Notes: a model not told the origin generated them from the sequence alone. A DNA stretch of 64,000 nt from Flaccisagitta enflata (GCA_965153355.1 OZ231126.1:102858001-102922000); one strand, 5' to 3'. Counted from the first letter of the stretch, positions 18,343 to 30,755 are shown. Made by a program: numbers and translations.

Positions 18343-20214
18343 TCACCCCGTCCATGGTTGGCTTAGCATGACACCAGCCTGTACTAATTGGACAAATCCA
18401 CATGACAATATCCAATGAATAATTGGATGAGAGGCAGTATTGGCAAGAAAATCTATATTGAAATCTCCAACAATATAACAACAGTGATTGTCACTTACCA
18501 ATGTCTCCAAATTGTCTATGAATGAAACAGTTTCAGCCCCTTGCAATCTATGAATATTAATAATATGACAGTAATCACTTGAAAATTTTGTCATTTGAAA
18601 TAGGTTAAAGTTAACTTCACCATTCAATCTGAAACCTTCTTTAAAGTAATTTGCGACTCCCTTACCCTTTCCATGATTTGTAAGATGGAGGCTAAAACAT
18701 ATATTCAAATGATCATTAATGTAATTATCAGAGCACCAAGTTTCTTGAAGACAAATCATTTCACAGGTTAACATTTTAGAATCATTACGGAGATCATCAA
18801 TGTGTTTAGGTAATGAACGAATGTTGAGACTATTTATAAAAGTTAAGCTTCTGCTTCTCATTTCAATATCATTATTAGAAATAATTTTAAGCCTTTCAAG
18901 CTCTTGAATGGCTATAGGGGATGGTACTTGATCAATAATAAACAATTGGCTGATAGCTTGAAAACGACTTAACATTACATAAGCTTGAGCAGGTTCCATA
19001 ACTTTTCGCAGATCCAAAACAAGGGGATCTGGTTTACAAACAGTGGCTCCTTGCATTTTGTGAGCCGTGCAAGCAAAACTCAGTTTCAAAGGAAATTGTA
19101 CTGCAGTGAGCATTTGGTCATTTGTCTGCTTTTTAGACATGCTAAAATTAAATTCAATTTTTTCAATAGGAGTCACAGGAATACCTGAAAACTTTTCCTG
19201 AAGATGAGCATAGTTTTTTCGTCTGTTTTTTCCAACCTTTTCATTTTTGAAATGGCTCAAAACATTTTTAATCATATCATTCTTTAAAAATTGAAAACCA
19301 ACTACTTCTCCCATTGCGCCATTAGTAAGTGACTCAATGACATCCACATTGTAAGTTAACATAACTTTAGCACCAACTTTTAGCTTCAGTAATTTTTGAA
19401 GCGGTGTATTAGAGATTGATTCATCACTATTCATCCTTGCATTAACTTCTTTTTGAGCAGTACTTTTTACTGAAGCAGGAATTTTGTAAAGCTTTGTATC
19501 AAACATTTCTAGTCTACTTTCATTAATCATATTTACATCCCGATTTAAGATAGTAACATAAAGAGCATCTTTGGGGATATCACCATGGTTTAATGGTCTA
19601 ACTCTTTGTTCAAGTAATTCATAATCTTTGTCAGTTTGAGAGCCAGTTCTGATTCTATTTAGGACTTCAGCATTATCAAAGTCTTCCCCTTGTCTATGGT
19701 TAGTTCTTAATTGAAGGGCTCCAAATGTGCTCCAAAGAGATTCAATGTAAAAAGATGCATGAAATTCTTTAGAATGGGGTAATTCAAATATGTACTTGCC
19801 CATTACGGGTCTAAATTGTAGAGGATCTCCAAACATAACTACAGCACAGCCTCCAAATAATTCATTAGGTTTTTCTAATAGCTCTCTAAGACGAAGATCC
19901 ATTTGATAAAACATATCAGCTTTAACCATGCTAAATTCATCAAGAATAATCATTTTCAAGTTTTTTAACAAATCTCTTTTTTTATCTCTTGTTTTATCTG
20001 AAAGAGAAAGAAATTTATTACTGAATGGAAAGTTAAAAGCGCTGTGTAATGTCATGCCATCAATGTTTGCAGCAGCTGTTCCAGTAAATGATAAGGGGAG
20101 AACATAAGGATTTTCTAGATTGTCACCAGGTTTTCTTAAAAGTCTTTCTATTAGTTGAAAAAGAACATTAATTACTGAACTTTTTCCAGAGCCAGCACCT
20201 CCTTGAACTATCAA
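18343..20214 (-). pseudogene. Helentron helicase (PIF1) fused to APE-like endonuclease, C-terminal part
   Basis: The best-preserved part of the Helentron, 623 codons. Helicase motifs in order: Walker A GGAGSGKSS (residues 5-13), TGTAAANIDG (44-53), Walker B LDEFS (91-95), GDPLQFRPV, LRTNHRQ, and the terminal TAHKMQGAT and YVMLSRFQ blocks. From about residue 468 a second domain begins (FINSLNIRSL, ICLQETWCSDN, YIVGDFNIDF), an exonuclease-endonuclease-phosphatase nuclease. This fusion defines the Helentron (Helitron2) branch. The nuclease is cut short by a frame change near 18,370-18,400, after GFVQLVQ. Upstream, an in-frame TGA at about 20,255 separates this part from the rest of the gene. It would unwind donor DNA during rolling-circle transposition. 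Confidence 0.9.
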
Positions 20215-20660
20215 TCTTGGTGCAACAAATTTAAAAGGTGATTTTCAGGACATTAGTATTCTTTTTATGTACCTTAAGACTACATCAACTACCATTCTTT
20301 GATCAACATCCATCTGGCGAATTTTTGAAAAAAAGTTCTTCTTCAGATTGCAGAGTTGTAGTTTTGAATAATCCTGTTGATGATTGTGCTTCAGTTTCAT
20401 TGATAATGCTCTCAAAATCTCTTGCTTCATAGTCAGGATTATCTTCAATTCCTATATCTCTACATTCCAGTCTATCTTGTTCATTTTGTGGATCCAATTC
20501 TTCACCAATAGCATCTCTCAAATCACGCGCTGCTGCCATCCCCTCTTCAACATTTTCTAAAAATGGCATTACTTTTTGCTTTACCTTGAAAAGTTCGCTT
20601 TCATCAAATGTTTTCTGACAAATTTCTAAATCCTCCCTTTCTTCAAAAAGACATTAATTA
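20215..20660 (-). pseudogene. Helentron linker between Rep and helicase
   Basis: Acidic linker (DLRDAIGEELDPQNEQDRLE, then ESIINETEAQSS), followed after a frameshift in an A run near 20,330 by RQMDVDQRMVVDVVLRYIK. That last segment is the usual lead-in to the PIF1 Walker A. A TGA interrupts it just before the helicase block. It is on the same strand as, and collinear with, the flanking Helentron segments. Confidence 0.75.
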
Positions 20661-20774
20661 CAACCATCAGCCTTATTGTTGGTATGGGGGTGGTACAGCT
20701 GAAGTTCAGAAAAAAGATATTCATGCAGATTTTTTGTTCTTTTGAATTTATGAAACCTGAGGACAACCTCAGTT

Positions 20775-20926
20775 CTTTTTAGTCGCGGACAGGCGACTCT
20801 ATAATCCACTTTTCGGTTGGTCCGTCGGTCCGTCGGTCCGTCGGTCACAAAACTGTTTTTTGGGGTTTTCCGCTCCTGCCCACCCGTCCGCGACCAATGC
20901 TGCCGTGTATACGGCCTTGTTTTCAT
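20775..20926 (+). repeat. R1 dispersed repeat inside the Helentron
   Basis: TTTTTAGTCGCGGACAGGCGACTCTATAA, a GGTCCGTC simple repeat, then TCCTGCCCACCCGTCCGCGACC and GCCGTGTATACGGCCTTGTTTT. It interrupts Helentron coding sequence: a conserved Leu-Arg-Phe ... SELQLYHPH block follows it on the minus strand. Confidence 0.8.
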
Positions 20927-20936
20927 AAAAGCAGGC

Positions 20937-22318
20937 TCATTCTCCTGAGTTTTTTTTCAATTTTATTATGTTAGGTAATATGAAAACTTCATGTTCATCA
21001 TCAATATTTCGTGTTATAATTATGTCTTTATCAAGTCTTCCATGTTTATCATATGTTTTCTCAACTTTTTTTTGCTTAAAACAATGTTTTGCAGGTTTTT
21101 TCCTTGCACTTGAGTATCTTTTAACAAATTGGGCATAGCATAAATCTTTTAGCTGAGGCTGTAATTTGCAATCTCTTCTTAAATATTTCTCATGCATCGA
21201 AGATTTTTCTTGATACTTTCCCTCTCTGCCTTCTACTTCAACCACATCATCATACCTTTTTGCAGCTTTGTCATCAAGTCGCTGTAAGATTTTACTTGGA
21301 CTGAAACCAGTGGGAGCAAATGCATCATCTATGTTGGATCCCTTAATATTCATATGTGGGAGATTTCTATAATACGCTTCACTCTCTCCCATTTGTCTAT
21401 GAGTGATAAAAACTGATTTTAATCTTTTCATTTTTGTTCTTAATTCCTCATTTTCAAGGTTTTTTAGTTCATCCAAAAGAAGTTGCATAGTCCCACTGTC
21501 GTCTTTGGAATAATAATCACTAATATAAGTAATGACAGCAAAAAAGTCTAAACATATATAGCTGAATATAGTTGAATATAGTTGAATATCCATGTTTCCA
21601 TTCCATGCAGATAACCATTCAGGATTATAAGTATTCACCATGGTTTCTGCCACATCTCTCTTATAATAAGGACGATAACCACTTTTATTGTGAGACAACG
21701 CATTTTCATACTCTTGCAATTTTGAATCCACATCATCGCATTTAGACACATCAAAATCAGCAAATTCTAGCATGTGTTCAATTTGTTGCTTTATTAGTAA
21801 GCTTTCTTCTGCGTCATAGTTTGGGATGGAATCTATGACAGTTTTTATATGAGGCAATTCAGTAATACCATTATCAGAAACCCTTCCTTGAAATAGATAT
21901 TGCAAATCCTCAGGAACATGAGAATTTTTTTTTCTTTTGATAATCAGCATTCTCTATTAAGAGATTTAGTCTATATCTGATTTTTGAAGCTTCAGTACAT
22001 TTATCTAACTCATTCTGTTTGAATAAACAAATTTTTTTCATTTTCTCATCATCTTCCAAAACTTTTTTTACAGAATCAAGGACTGGTATATCTCTTCATT
22101 TTTTCTGTCTTTTCTGTTTCATCATCAAAAGCATAGTTTGAGGGAGTGCTGATAATAGTTCTATGAATTGGCAACCTAGGAAAATTAAAACGACACTGAG
22201 TCCCATATTTCCTACAAGCTTTTGCTGTGTGTCTATGTAGCTGCACTTCTTTTACTAAATCATTTACTGCCGGATTTCTTAATGAAACAGAAATAGCCAG
22301 ATCAGCGACTGTCTCCAT
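20937..22318 (-). pseudogene. Helentron Rep C-terminal part with Y2 motif
   Basis: Segment 22318-22076 (METVADLAISV ... CRKYGTQCRFNFPRLP) has the Cys/His-rich block that follows the HUH motif in Helitron Reps. After a frame change near 22,080 and another in the A run near 21,930, segment 21950-20937 continues with NTYNPEWLSAWNGNMDIQL and the catalytic two-tyrosine block ITYISDYYSKDD, then FITHRQMGESEAYYRNLP. The two Tyr residues nick and rejoin the transposon ends in rolling-circle transposition. Both catalytic motifs are present, so decay is through indels rather than loss of active-site residues. Confidence 0.9.
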
Positions 22319-22548
22319 TGCTTCCAGGTGATGGGCTGATAACTTTTGACAATTTCTTATAAGATTTTTTGCTTCTATGAAATTATCTTTGTGAGCTTGT
22401 GATAATTGAGGTATGCTTTCCCAGTCAATCCATAAAACGCCATGAGCATGGGGGCACCTCTAAATTGAAATTCTATTCTATAATTATTAGGAACATTTGC
22501 ACGGCAGATTGTGGGGTAATCAGGTTGGAAAAAAAGTTGACTGATTTT
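22319..22548 (-). pseudogene. Helentron Rep HUH motif, frameshifted
   Basis: On the minus strand the conserved IEFQFRG block is followed by HAH (the HUH metal-binding motif, at about 22,442-22,450) and GVLWIDWES. A run of five C in the sense strand carries the frame change between IEFQFRG and HAH. HUH coordinates the metal for the Tyr nicking reaction. The coding sequence is cut at 22,548 by an R1 repeat. Confidence 0.85.
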
Positions 22549-22712
22549 TAGTCGCGGATGAGCGACTCTATAAGAGGCTTTGTCCGTCCATCCGTTGGTC
22601 CGTTGGTCCGTTGGTCCGTCAGTGAGCACAAGTTGAAATGTGGGAAAACACACATTTCCGCCCCTGCCCACCCGTCCGCGACTGGTATTGGCCGTGTATC
22701 CAGCCTTGTTTA
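22549..22712 (+). repeat. R1 dispersed repeat inside the Helentron Rep
   Basis: TTTTTAGTCGCGGATGAGCGACTCTATAAGAGGC, GGTCCGTTGGTCCG simple repeat, CCCTGCCCACCCGTCCGCGACT, then GGCCGTGTATCCAGCCTTGTTT. Full-length form of the family. Confidence 0.85.
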
Positions 22713-23100
22713 AACAAGCAAACAGACTATGAAAATGTGATAAAAAAATGAAAAATTAATCATTTTGCTTGTCTAGTATCATGTAGAAAGGGCCCATAGA
22801 GTCAGAATGCCATTTTTCAGCGAGTAAAAAAAAGTGAGGTTTAGAGAAATGAGACTTACTGTGAAATAAGATACTTTTGCGCTTGTAGAAAGGTCTGTAC
22901 GCCGCTGTACTCAAGGGGACATATAGTTTTGACCTTGCTGGTTCTAAATCTGGTTTCATTTTTTTTCCGATTTCATCCGAGGCAACGCGATAAAAATAAT
23001 ATTGATAAGAGGCAGCATCTCTTAAAAAGTATCAACCAAAACAGCGTCATGGAAATTGCGCATAAAACGCAAGTGAATAGTTTGTGGTTTGCGCTCGTAT
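22713..23100. other. Gene-free spacer
   Basis: No coding or repeat feature recognised, apart from short phrases. It lies between the Rep remnant and a large triplet array. Confidence 0.4.
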
Positions 23101-23103
23101 ATT

Positions 23104-23105
23104 AA

Positions 23106-23177
<72 letters not shown>

Positions 23178-23257
23178 GGTTGTTGTTGTTGTTGTTGTTG
23201 TTGTTGCTATTGTTGTTGCTGTTGTTGTTGCTGTTGTTGTTGCTGTTGTTGTTGCGG

Positions 23258-23310
<53 letters not shown>

Positions 23311-23383
23311 AATGTTGTTGTTAATGTTGTTGTTGTTGATGTTGTTGTTCTTTTTAATGTTGTTGTTGTTGTTGTTTCAATGG

Positions 23384-23432
<49 letters not shown>

Positions 23433-23466
23433 GCTGTTGTTGTTGTTGTTGCTGTTGTTGGTATTA
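23104..23466. repeat. (TTG)n / (CAA)n triplet array
   Basis: About 360 bp of GTT triplets with GCT and AAT interruptions. All open frames here (poly-Leu, poly-Val) are products of the repeat. Confidence 0.97.
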
Positions 23467-23602
23467 GTGGCTTTTTTTCTCTTTATTGTTCTTATACTGT
23501 TCTATACTTTAATATCATCATATTTGTTGAGCGCATGTTCGGCTACTGGAAGATGTTGATGATGTACATGCCAAATGTACGCCGAAAGCTTTCCATCTAT
23601 TT

Positions 23603-23850
23603 TTAGTTGCGGACACCCAACTCTATAAGAGGCTTTGTCCGTCCATCGGTCTGTTGGTCAGTCAGTCCGATGGTCCGTTGATCTGTGGTGTTCGAGTTGA
23701 AAAATGTGAAAACACGCATTTTGGATGCTGCTGTGTGATAGTCCGTGCGTGTGAGTGTGTTTTGGGTGGGTAAAGGTGTGAATGGGGGTTGTATGCCCCT
23801 GCCCACCCGCCCGCAATGATATTGTGACCCTGCGTCACTTGTTCCATTGA
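23603..23850 (+). repeat. R1-related repeat, second subfamily
   Basis: TTAGTTGCGGACACCCAACTCTATAAGAGGC, GGTCCGTCC-like repeat, a block with GAAAACACGCATTTTGGATGC, then CCCTGCCCACCCGCCCGCAATGATATTGTGACCCTGCGTCACTTG. The same 3' end (ATATTGTGACCCCG) occurs at 43,030 and 34,480, so this is a distinct subfamily. Confidence 0.65.
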
Positions 23851-23853
23851 CCA

Positions 23854-24620
<767 letters not shown>

Positions 24621-24940
24621 TCACACTGTTCCCATACAGCGACTTAATCAGACTTGAGTGTCTGGGTTGGTGATTGATGGGGAAGTGTTCTCCAATATCA
24701 TGGGAACATCAGCCACTCTCTGGTAAGTTTTTTGGAAAGCAAAATTTTCGTAAAACACCCCTTGCTGCCTGGAAGGAAAACCGGTCAGGTGGTGGCTTTC
24801 TTATTTTCATAGTTTACCTTGTTTCGTTCCTAATTATGGAACGGATTGATCAAAATACCTGGGATTGGACTCGTTGACAAAATATTTTGAAGTAGATTAC
24901 GAAAAATATATCAAAAATGGGTTGTCACCTTGCAAAAGCT
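24621..24940 (+). repeat. Unknown dispersed repeat, inverted partner at 29.38-29.67 kb
   Basis: Begins CACACTGTTCCCATACAGCGAC and contains TTAATCAGACTTGAGTGTCTG, TGGTAAGTTTTTT, and GGTCAGGTGGTGG. The minus strand at 29,380-29,670 carries the same blocks in the same order at about 70-75 percent identity by eye. Not assigned to a class. Confidence 0.7.
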
Positions 24941-25480
24941 CTTTTTAGGCTGTCGAAAGAGACCTTAATGGTAAGAATTGTCAAAAATGACAAGTCCCAT
25001 GATTTTTTATGTCAAACGCAATAGAGCCGTACCTCGCTGCTCTAAAACTGATCCGGGATGACTTATCACTAACTAAGTTGATGATTTGGGACCCAAAGGG
25101 CCCATCAACAGAGCTCTCAGGGCCCGTAATTAAAACAAAGATGCTTAAATTAATCTAAATATTGACATTCATGATTATTCTTTATGTGCGCCAACGCACC
25201 TCTATCTGAAGCTTTGTCTCTTGGTTGGTTAATTGATTGGCTGGTTGATTGGTCAGTTTTTCGGTTGGTTAGTTGGTCAGTTGGTTGTCAATGGCTGGTG
25301 AACATGAACCTAGGAGGCATTATTCCCATGAATGATTCAACAAGCCCATCCCGGCAACTTGATGTGTCATCTGCGTGATTTTCGAAAAAAGCGTGACGAA
25401 CATACGGACTGATGGACCAACTGACAGATGAACAAACCCTCTTATAGGATCATGATGATGCATCTAACAGGTCGCCCAAG
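24941..25480. other. Gene-free spacer with an R1-like remnant
   Basis: At 25,185-25,290 a degenerate R1-like piece (GCGCCAACGCACCTCTAT, then GGTTGGTTAATTGATTGG). Otherwise nothing recognised. Confidence 0.4.
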
Positions 25481-25935
25481 GGCAATATGTGGTCAGCTAT
25501 ACCCGTTGCCCTGCTTTGCATGATTGTGAATTGGAGTGAGAGGAAGCAGGGCAGCGGCCCCGAAGAGGACGAAGTTCTGTAGAACACAAGGGACTTTCGT
25601 TTGTTTGTCCATTTGTCCATCTGGGCAAGCTCCCAGGCCCTCTCAGGCCTGAAATCTGCCCTCTCAGGCCTGAAATCTGCCCTCTAAGGCCTTGAATCTT
25701 TAAGGGCAGATTTCAGGCCTGAGAGGTCAGATTTCAGGCCTAAGAGGGCAGATATCAGGTCTGAGAGTGCAGATTTCAGGCCTGAGAGGGCAGATTTCAG
25801 GCCTGAGAGGGCCTTGGGGGGGGTTCGAACAAACAAACGGATGAACAAACAAACAAACGAACGAACGAACGAACAAACGAACGAACAAAAGAACGAACGA
25901 AAGTCCCCTGTGTTCTACAGGACTTCATCCCCGAA
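25481..25935. repeat. R2 composite repeat with AGGCCTGAGAGGGCAGATTTC array
   Basis: Left part has CAATATGTGGTCAGCTATACCCGTTGCCCTGC and GGGCAGCGGCCCCGAAGAGGACGAAG. The middle (25,640-25,815) is an array of 19-20 bp units, inverted about its centre near 25,700. The right part is AACAAACGAACGAACG, then GAAAGTCCCCTGTGTTCTACAGGAC, the reverse complement of the left module. So the whole unit is a foldback structure. Confidence 0.7.
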
Positions 25936-26039
25936 GCTCAAATTCTGGACTTGAGGGTCAAATCCCAGCATCATTGCTTAAATCTCAGCCTCATGCCTCA
26001 AAGCATACTGAGCATAGGTCATTGGCCCCTTCAGGGCCG

Positions 26040-26800
26040 CTGCCCCTCTCACCATCACACACTCACATACACTCACATAGGGGCAACGGGTACCGCTGAC
26101 CATCTGACGCGTTTGCGACTATTACTTTTTTAGTGTTTTTTAGCTTTTTGGGCAGCGGCCCCAAAGGGCTGATGTCCTCTAGGACACAGGGGTGAATTTC
26201 CAGACGTCTGTCTGTCAGTATATCCGTCTGTTTGCACGTCCGTCCATCCCTCCATCCATTCCCCCCCCCCGCCAAAGCTTCTGAGCCTCATGTTCCCATT
26301 GAATAACATAGAAAATTGAAGAAATGCGAAATTCCCATTGAATAACATGGAAAATTGACAAAGAAATGGAAAAAATATGAAATTCCCATTGAATTACTTG
26401 GAAAATTTACAAGAAGTTAAAAATATGGGAAATCCCTTTTGAATAACATGGAAAATTGACAAAATTTTGAAAAGAATGCAAAATTCAGATTGAATAACAT
26501 AGAAAATTGACAATCAAATGGAAAAAAATTCAATGTTCTCATTGAATAACAAGGATAGTAGCCCCAAAGGCTTCTAATGTGCCTTCTCAGGACGTCTGGA
26601 AATTCACCCCTGTGTCCTACAGACATGCTCTTACTCCACTTCTGCATCTAATCACTCCAAGCAGGGCATCAGGTACCGCTAACCATGTGCGATCCTTGGA
26701 TGACTAGTTGAGCCTACGGCTCCTGCCCAGATACTCTAGTGTCCTTCTCCAGCACTGCTCCTGGCCACCCGCACGCGACTAGGGTAGCCGTGTATCTGGC
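26040..26800. repeat. R2 composite repeats with CCCATTGAATAACATGGAAAATTGACAA array
   Basis: R2 ends (GGGGCAACGGGTACCGCTGACCA; GGGCAGCGGCCCCAAAGGGC; TCTAGGACACAGGGGTG) flank about seven 35-50 bp units containing CCCATTGAATAACAT. A closely related array is at 60,570-60,800. The right end merges with an R1 3' end at 26,745-26,815. Confidence 0.7.
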
Positions 26801-26815
26801 CTTGTTTCAACTTGA

Positions 26816-28000
26816 ATATCACAAAAATTTAAACATTTGAATACGCTAGATCGCAGAAAAAATTCACATACAAATACGTAAGATTGCAGAAGAATTCACA
26901 TTTGAATACGTAAGGTCGCAGAAAAAAATTCAGAATTTAATACAAATTTAATACTCAATTTAACCGTGCAAAACGTTGTACAACTTCACGGCCTTAAAAA
27001 GCTTTTCATTAGAGGCATGGGAATTTGAATCTATCACTATGAAATCCTTGTAGAATTGATGAAGATTGGCGTGTATCGCCTCTCCCGCGCTTTCGTTCCA
27101 GAGTGAGGTTTTATATCGATACATATGACTGATCTACCAAAGGCCTCTTTTGGATGATGATCTGATTTGTCGATTTCACTCGTCCATCCTTCTTTTCTTT
27201 AAGCTCTTTTTGGGCAGCAGCCCCGAAGGGGTCGATGACCTATGCTTTCACACATACACCGCTTTCAGATCGAAATGTCGCGAAAAGAAGATATATTACT
27301 CCTGAAATACTTAAACAACTACTTGATTCTTTTTTCCTGTGGTAGATAATTTGATTAAGTTTTGTTACAAGAAAGAAATAAAGCCCCAGTGATGATATAT
27401 TTGCTCTAAATTTCATGACAAACATTAGTCGATTTCAGCCAAAAATGACCTTTTTAATGGAAAAAATGAGGTTAGATAGTAGCAGTGCTTCTTTTTTTCA
27501 ACAAGAGTGCACCTACAGTGTTGGTTATGAGGAATTAATAAAATTCTGTTTGAATTTCCAAAAGTTGACTTATGTGATGCAGTAATGATTGATTTTGACC
27601 CCAAAACACTGCAAAAACCTCAAGATTTAGGAAAATTTTGAAAAATTGTCTACAAATTGTTCAAAATTGATATAAGTGAGAACAATTTTTCCTTACAACA
27701 TAATCTACATTAAATTCTCTCGAATTCTATACTTATCCCAGCAATTCAGCTCTATTTGTGTAGAAATGACAACTATGAAATAAAGTAAAAAAAAAGTTGT
27801 TGGGAAAAAAATCCTTCAATGTGAAACATGCAATATTCATTTATTGTGAGTAGGAGGCTTGAATTTTTTAGTTGGTGGGATATTCTTTGCTTGTAGCAAA
27901 ACTTAATCAAATTATCTACTTGGGTAAAAAAGAAAAAAGTATTTACTATGAATGGTTTTAGAGTAATATATCTTCTTTTCGCGACATTTCGATCTGAAAG
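26816..28000. other. Gene-free stretch with an inverted duplication
   Basis: The phrase TTTCAGATCGAAATGTCGCGAAAAGAAGATATATTACTC at about 27,262-27,301 recurs in reverse complement at about 27,964-28,003, so there is a roughly 700-bp foldback. TTGATTAAGTTTTG(C/T)TACAAG is also shared between the arms. No gene recognised. Confidence 0.55.
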
Positions 28001-28059
28001 CGGTGTATGGGGAATTTTCTCCTCTTTCTGCTCCTTCTCCTTCTCCTCTTTTGTACCCC

Positions 28060-28530
28060 ATTGTCGAGGCCCAAATTCCAGTCTTGAGGCCCAAATCTCA
28101 GTCTCGAGGCCCAAATCCTAGCCTGGAGGCCCAGATTCCAGCCTTGAGGCTTAATCTCAACCTCGGGGTCCAAATCCCAGCTTAGAGGGCAAGGTCCCAG
28201 CCTCCAGGCTAGGGTTTGGGCCTATAGGCTGGGATTTGGGCCTTGAGGCAGGGGTTTGGGCCTCGAGGCTGGGCTTTGAGGGGGGGATGGAGGAGGAGGA
28301 GAAGGAGGAGAAGGAGGGCCAAAATTAGGCCTAAGCTGCAGAATTGAGGCTCTGGTGGTCAGGGGGAGGGGAAGGGCGGATGGACGGATGTCTCAAAATT
28401 CCCCCCTGTGTCCTACAGGACATCGGCCCTTTGCTTTGGGGCCGCTGCCCAAAAAAGGAGGAGAAAATTCCCCATATGTGTGAAAGCATAGGTCATTGAC
28501 CCCTTTGGGGCCGCTGCCCTGCTTCCCCTT
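28060..28530. repeat. AGGCCCAAATCCCAG array with R2 ends
   Basis: About eleven 20-bp units (CCTTGAGGCCCAAATCCCAG and complement) around 28,070-28,275, then R2 modules CCCCTGTGTCCTACAGGACATC and GGGGCCGCTGCCC. Confidence 0.75.
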
Positions 28531-28719
28531 CATCTTCAAGCAGGCAGGCAATTTCTTCGTGCAAATGCTCAAACAAAAGGTGAGCTTTGAATGATCGGTA
28601 ACTTTAAATCTAACCAAGCACATTTGAAATAAGCAATGTATCTTCTGTAATGCGGGTCGACGTCGTAACTGAAGCAACTTGAAACAAGAAGGCTCGATTA
28701 ATTGAAATGTACGCCCCGC

Positions 28720-29100
28720 GGAATGAATGAATGAATGAATGAATGAATGAATGAATGAATGAATGAATGAATAAATGAATGAATCAATAAAATGAATGAA
28801 TCCATAAATTAATGAACAAACGAACGAATGAATGAATGGATGAATGAATGAATGTATAAAACATGATTACAAAGGTGAAAGAAATATTGATTGAGAGTGT
28901 TTTCAGAGATCTTATGAAAACATGACTGATAGATCGAAATGCTAACTGACCAACAAATCGACAGACAAACTGACAGGCTAACCATAAATGAATAAATGAA
29001 TGAATGAATGAATGAATGAATGAATGAATGAATGAATGAATGAATGAATGAAATAATGAATGAATGAATAAATGAAGGAATGAATGAACAAACGAATGTA
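28720..29100. repeat. Two (AATG)n tetranucleotide arrays
   Basis: Arrays at 28,720-28,862 and 28,986-29,098, each followed by the same roughly 120-bp sequence (ATAAAACATGATTACAAAGG, then TTTTCAGAGATC, ATGAAAACATGACTGA, GATCGAAATGC). This is a tandem duplication of a 265-bp unit. Reverse-strand frames (HSFIHSFIHSF) are products of the repeat. Confidence 0.93.
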
Positions 29101-29379
29101 TGTATAAAACATGATTACAAAGGAGAAAGGAATATTGATTGTTTTCAGAGATCGTATGAAAACATGACTGACAGATCGAAATGCAAACTGACCCATGGAT
29201 GGACAGACAGACAGACAAACTGACAGGCTTACCAAAGGACAGGCCAACGGATTGGATTTCATTTAGATACGCAAGACCTTCACGATTTGGGGAGGTAAAA
29301 AAAAAAGACACAGATTTCAGTCAGTTACAAGCTTGTGTTGGGACTCCCTTACAGACTCTCAAAGGGGCTGATATCTCCC

Positions 29380-29670
29380 ATGATTGATTTTTTCATAAAA
29401 AATAACCAAATATCTTCAAATCGAGACCATCTCCAAGTATTTTAGCCAATTCGTTTAGAAATTATTCTGAAACAAGGTAAGCTTTCCTTTGTATGGATAC
29501 CACCACCTGACCTGTATTAGTTCTTGATGATAGAGGGCATTTCACGAAAAGTTTGCTTTAAAAAAAACTTACCAAATAGTGAGAGATGTTCCCCACACAC
29601 CACTGAACACTTCTCCACCGATCAGTACCGCAGACACTCAAGTCTGATTAAATCGCTATATGGGAACAGC
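29380..29670 (-). repeat. Inverted partner of the 24.6-kb repeat
   Basis: Shares GCTGTTCCCATATAGCGATTTAATCAGACTTGAGTGTCTG and the later blocks with 24,621-24,940 in opposite orientation. Its upstream boundary (CACGCTGTTCCC) lies just after the Helentron FTLSCADQKWDENF segment, so it likely marks the edge of an insertion into the Helentron. Confidence 0.7.
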
Positions 29671-29679
29671 GTGCCCTCT

Positions 29680-30753
29680 AAAAGAGGTGTGAAATTTTCA
29701 TCCCATTTTTGATCAGCACATGATAAGGTAAAGAAAAAGTCAAAGGGGCAAAGATTTTCAAGTTTAGCATTTAATTCATAGCGTGCTTTTTACCAATACT
29801 TAGGTGTATTTTTAACATTGTCCATTAACATTGTAGGATTGTCTAATTTCATAATAACTTTTCCATCATCTGAAAAACTTTTTTTTCCTCTCTGAAAGGA
29901 AAGACTGATGTTACGTTCCATTTGTTTTTTCTCATAGTAAGCTGCGTAAGCAAAGTTGTAAGCAGGATCATTAGCAAATCTAGTGTCAACATTCATCAGT
30001 CTTTGAGTAATGTTCTGATAATTGAGCATCACGAGATTCTTCCATATCATTTCTACCATCAGGGAAATGAGCAGGAAATGATTTTGATTCCCAGTTTTCG
30101 GGAAAATCTGTTGGAATTTTCCCTTCTCCTGGTGCAACAAGAGGTTCCTTTTCATTTTCTTTTATTAAATTACTCTTTGTGCTTATCTCAGGAAGGTTAT
30201 CCCCAAAACATGAAGAAGAGTTGTAATTAAATTGAAACTTGCCAATTCTGTCATTTTCAACATAATCTTTTTCTTCTTCATTTTTTTTTTCTAAACATTG
30301 CTCATTGCCCCTTGTCAAAGAAGTGTCATCAAAATTGTAGTCAGATAAGGCATTATCAATATCTTCATCAGATGAAATACAGTCATCTTCCTGATCTTTT
30401 TCTTTGGAGAATGAATAGGCATCTTCAGTTATTTCTTTACATTTCCTAAAATATTCATCTGTATCTAAAGAAATATCGTCATAAAAAGGATTCCCTAATA
30501 TTTTCATAGTTTCAATAGCTTTTACTATTTCATGACAATCTATGAATTCTTGCTTATGTGCATTTTTAAGACTCTTCATTCTCTTCAATTGAACAGGAAT
30601 GATACAAGCATGAGATGGTCTACGTGGCAATTGCTCTAGTGTATGGGATATTTGGTCTGGTGGAATTGGAACATTAACTGTTTTGTCAACCATAGCATTC
30701 CATCTACTTTTTAGTAATAACTTAATTTTTTGAAATATAAGATTAGAAGCAAC
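29680..30753 (-). pseudogene. Helentron Helitron-like N domain and start of Rep
   Basis: From 30,753 the frame carries a K-rich segment, MVDKTVNVPIPPDQI and LPRRPSHACIIPVQLKRMK, which is the invariant VNVP ... LPR block of Helitron proteins. It then passes an acidic linker and GEGKIPTDFPENW and SFPAHFPDGRND, the Helitron-like N domain. A frame change near 30,005 leads to QRLMNVDTRFANDPAYNF and ISLSFQRGKKSF. A TAA at 29,790-29,792 interrupts the frame before ENLCPFDFFFTLSCADQKW. Coding similarity ends near 29,680 at a dispersed repeat. Roughly 150 residues between this point and the HUH block at 22.5 kb are missing or scattered. Confidence 0.9.
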
Positions 30754-30755
30754 TA

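Noticed and set aside
20654-20926. 90-codon minus ORF as a separate gene
   Set aside because: Its first half is an R1 repeat and its second half (HKFKRTKNLHEYLFSELQL) is Helentron coding sequence; it is a chimera of the two.
23084-23559. Poly-Leu and poly-Val ORFs
   Set aside because: Pure translation of a TTG triplet array.
28784-29311. HSFIHSFI repeat membrane protein
   Set aside because: Reverse-strand translation of AATG tetranucleotide arrays.
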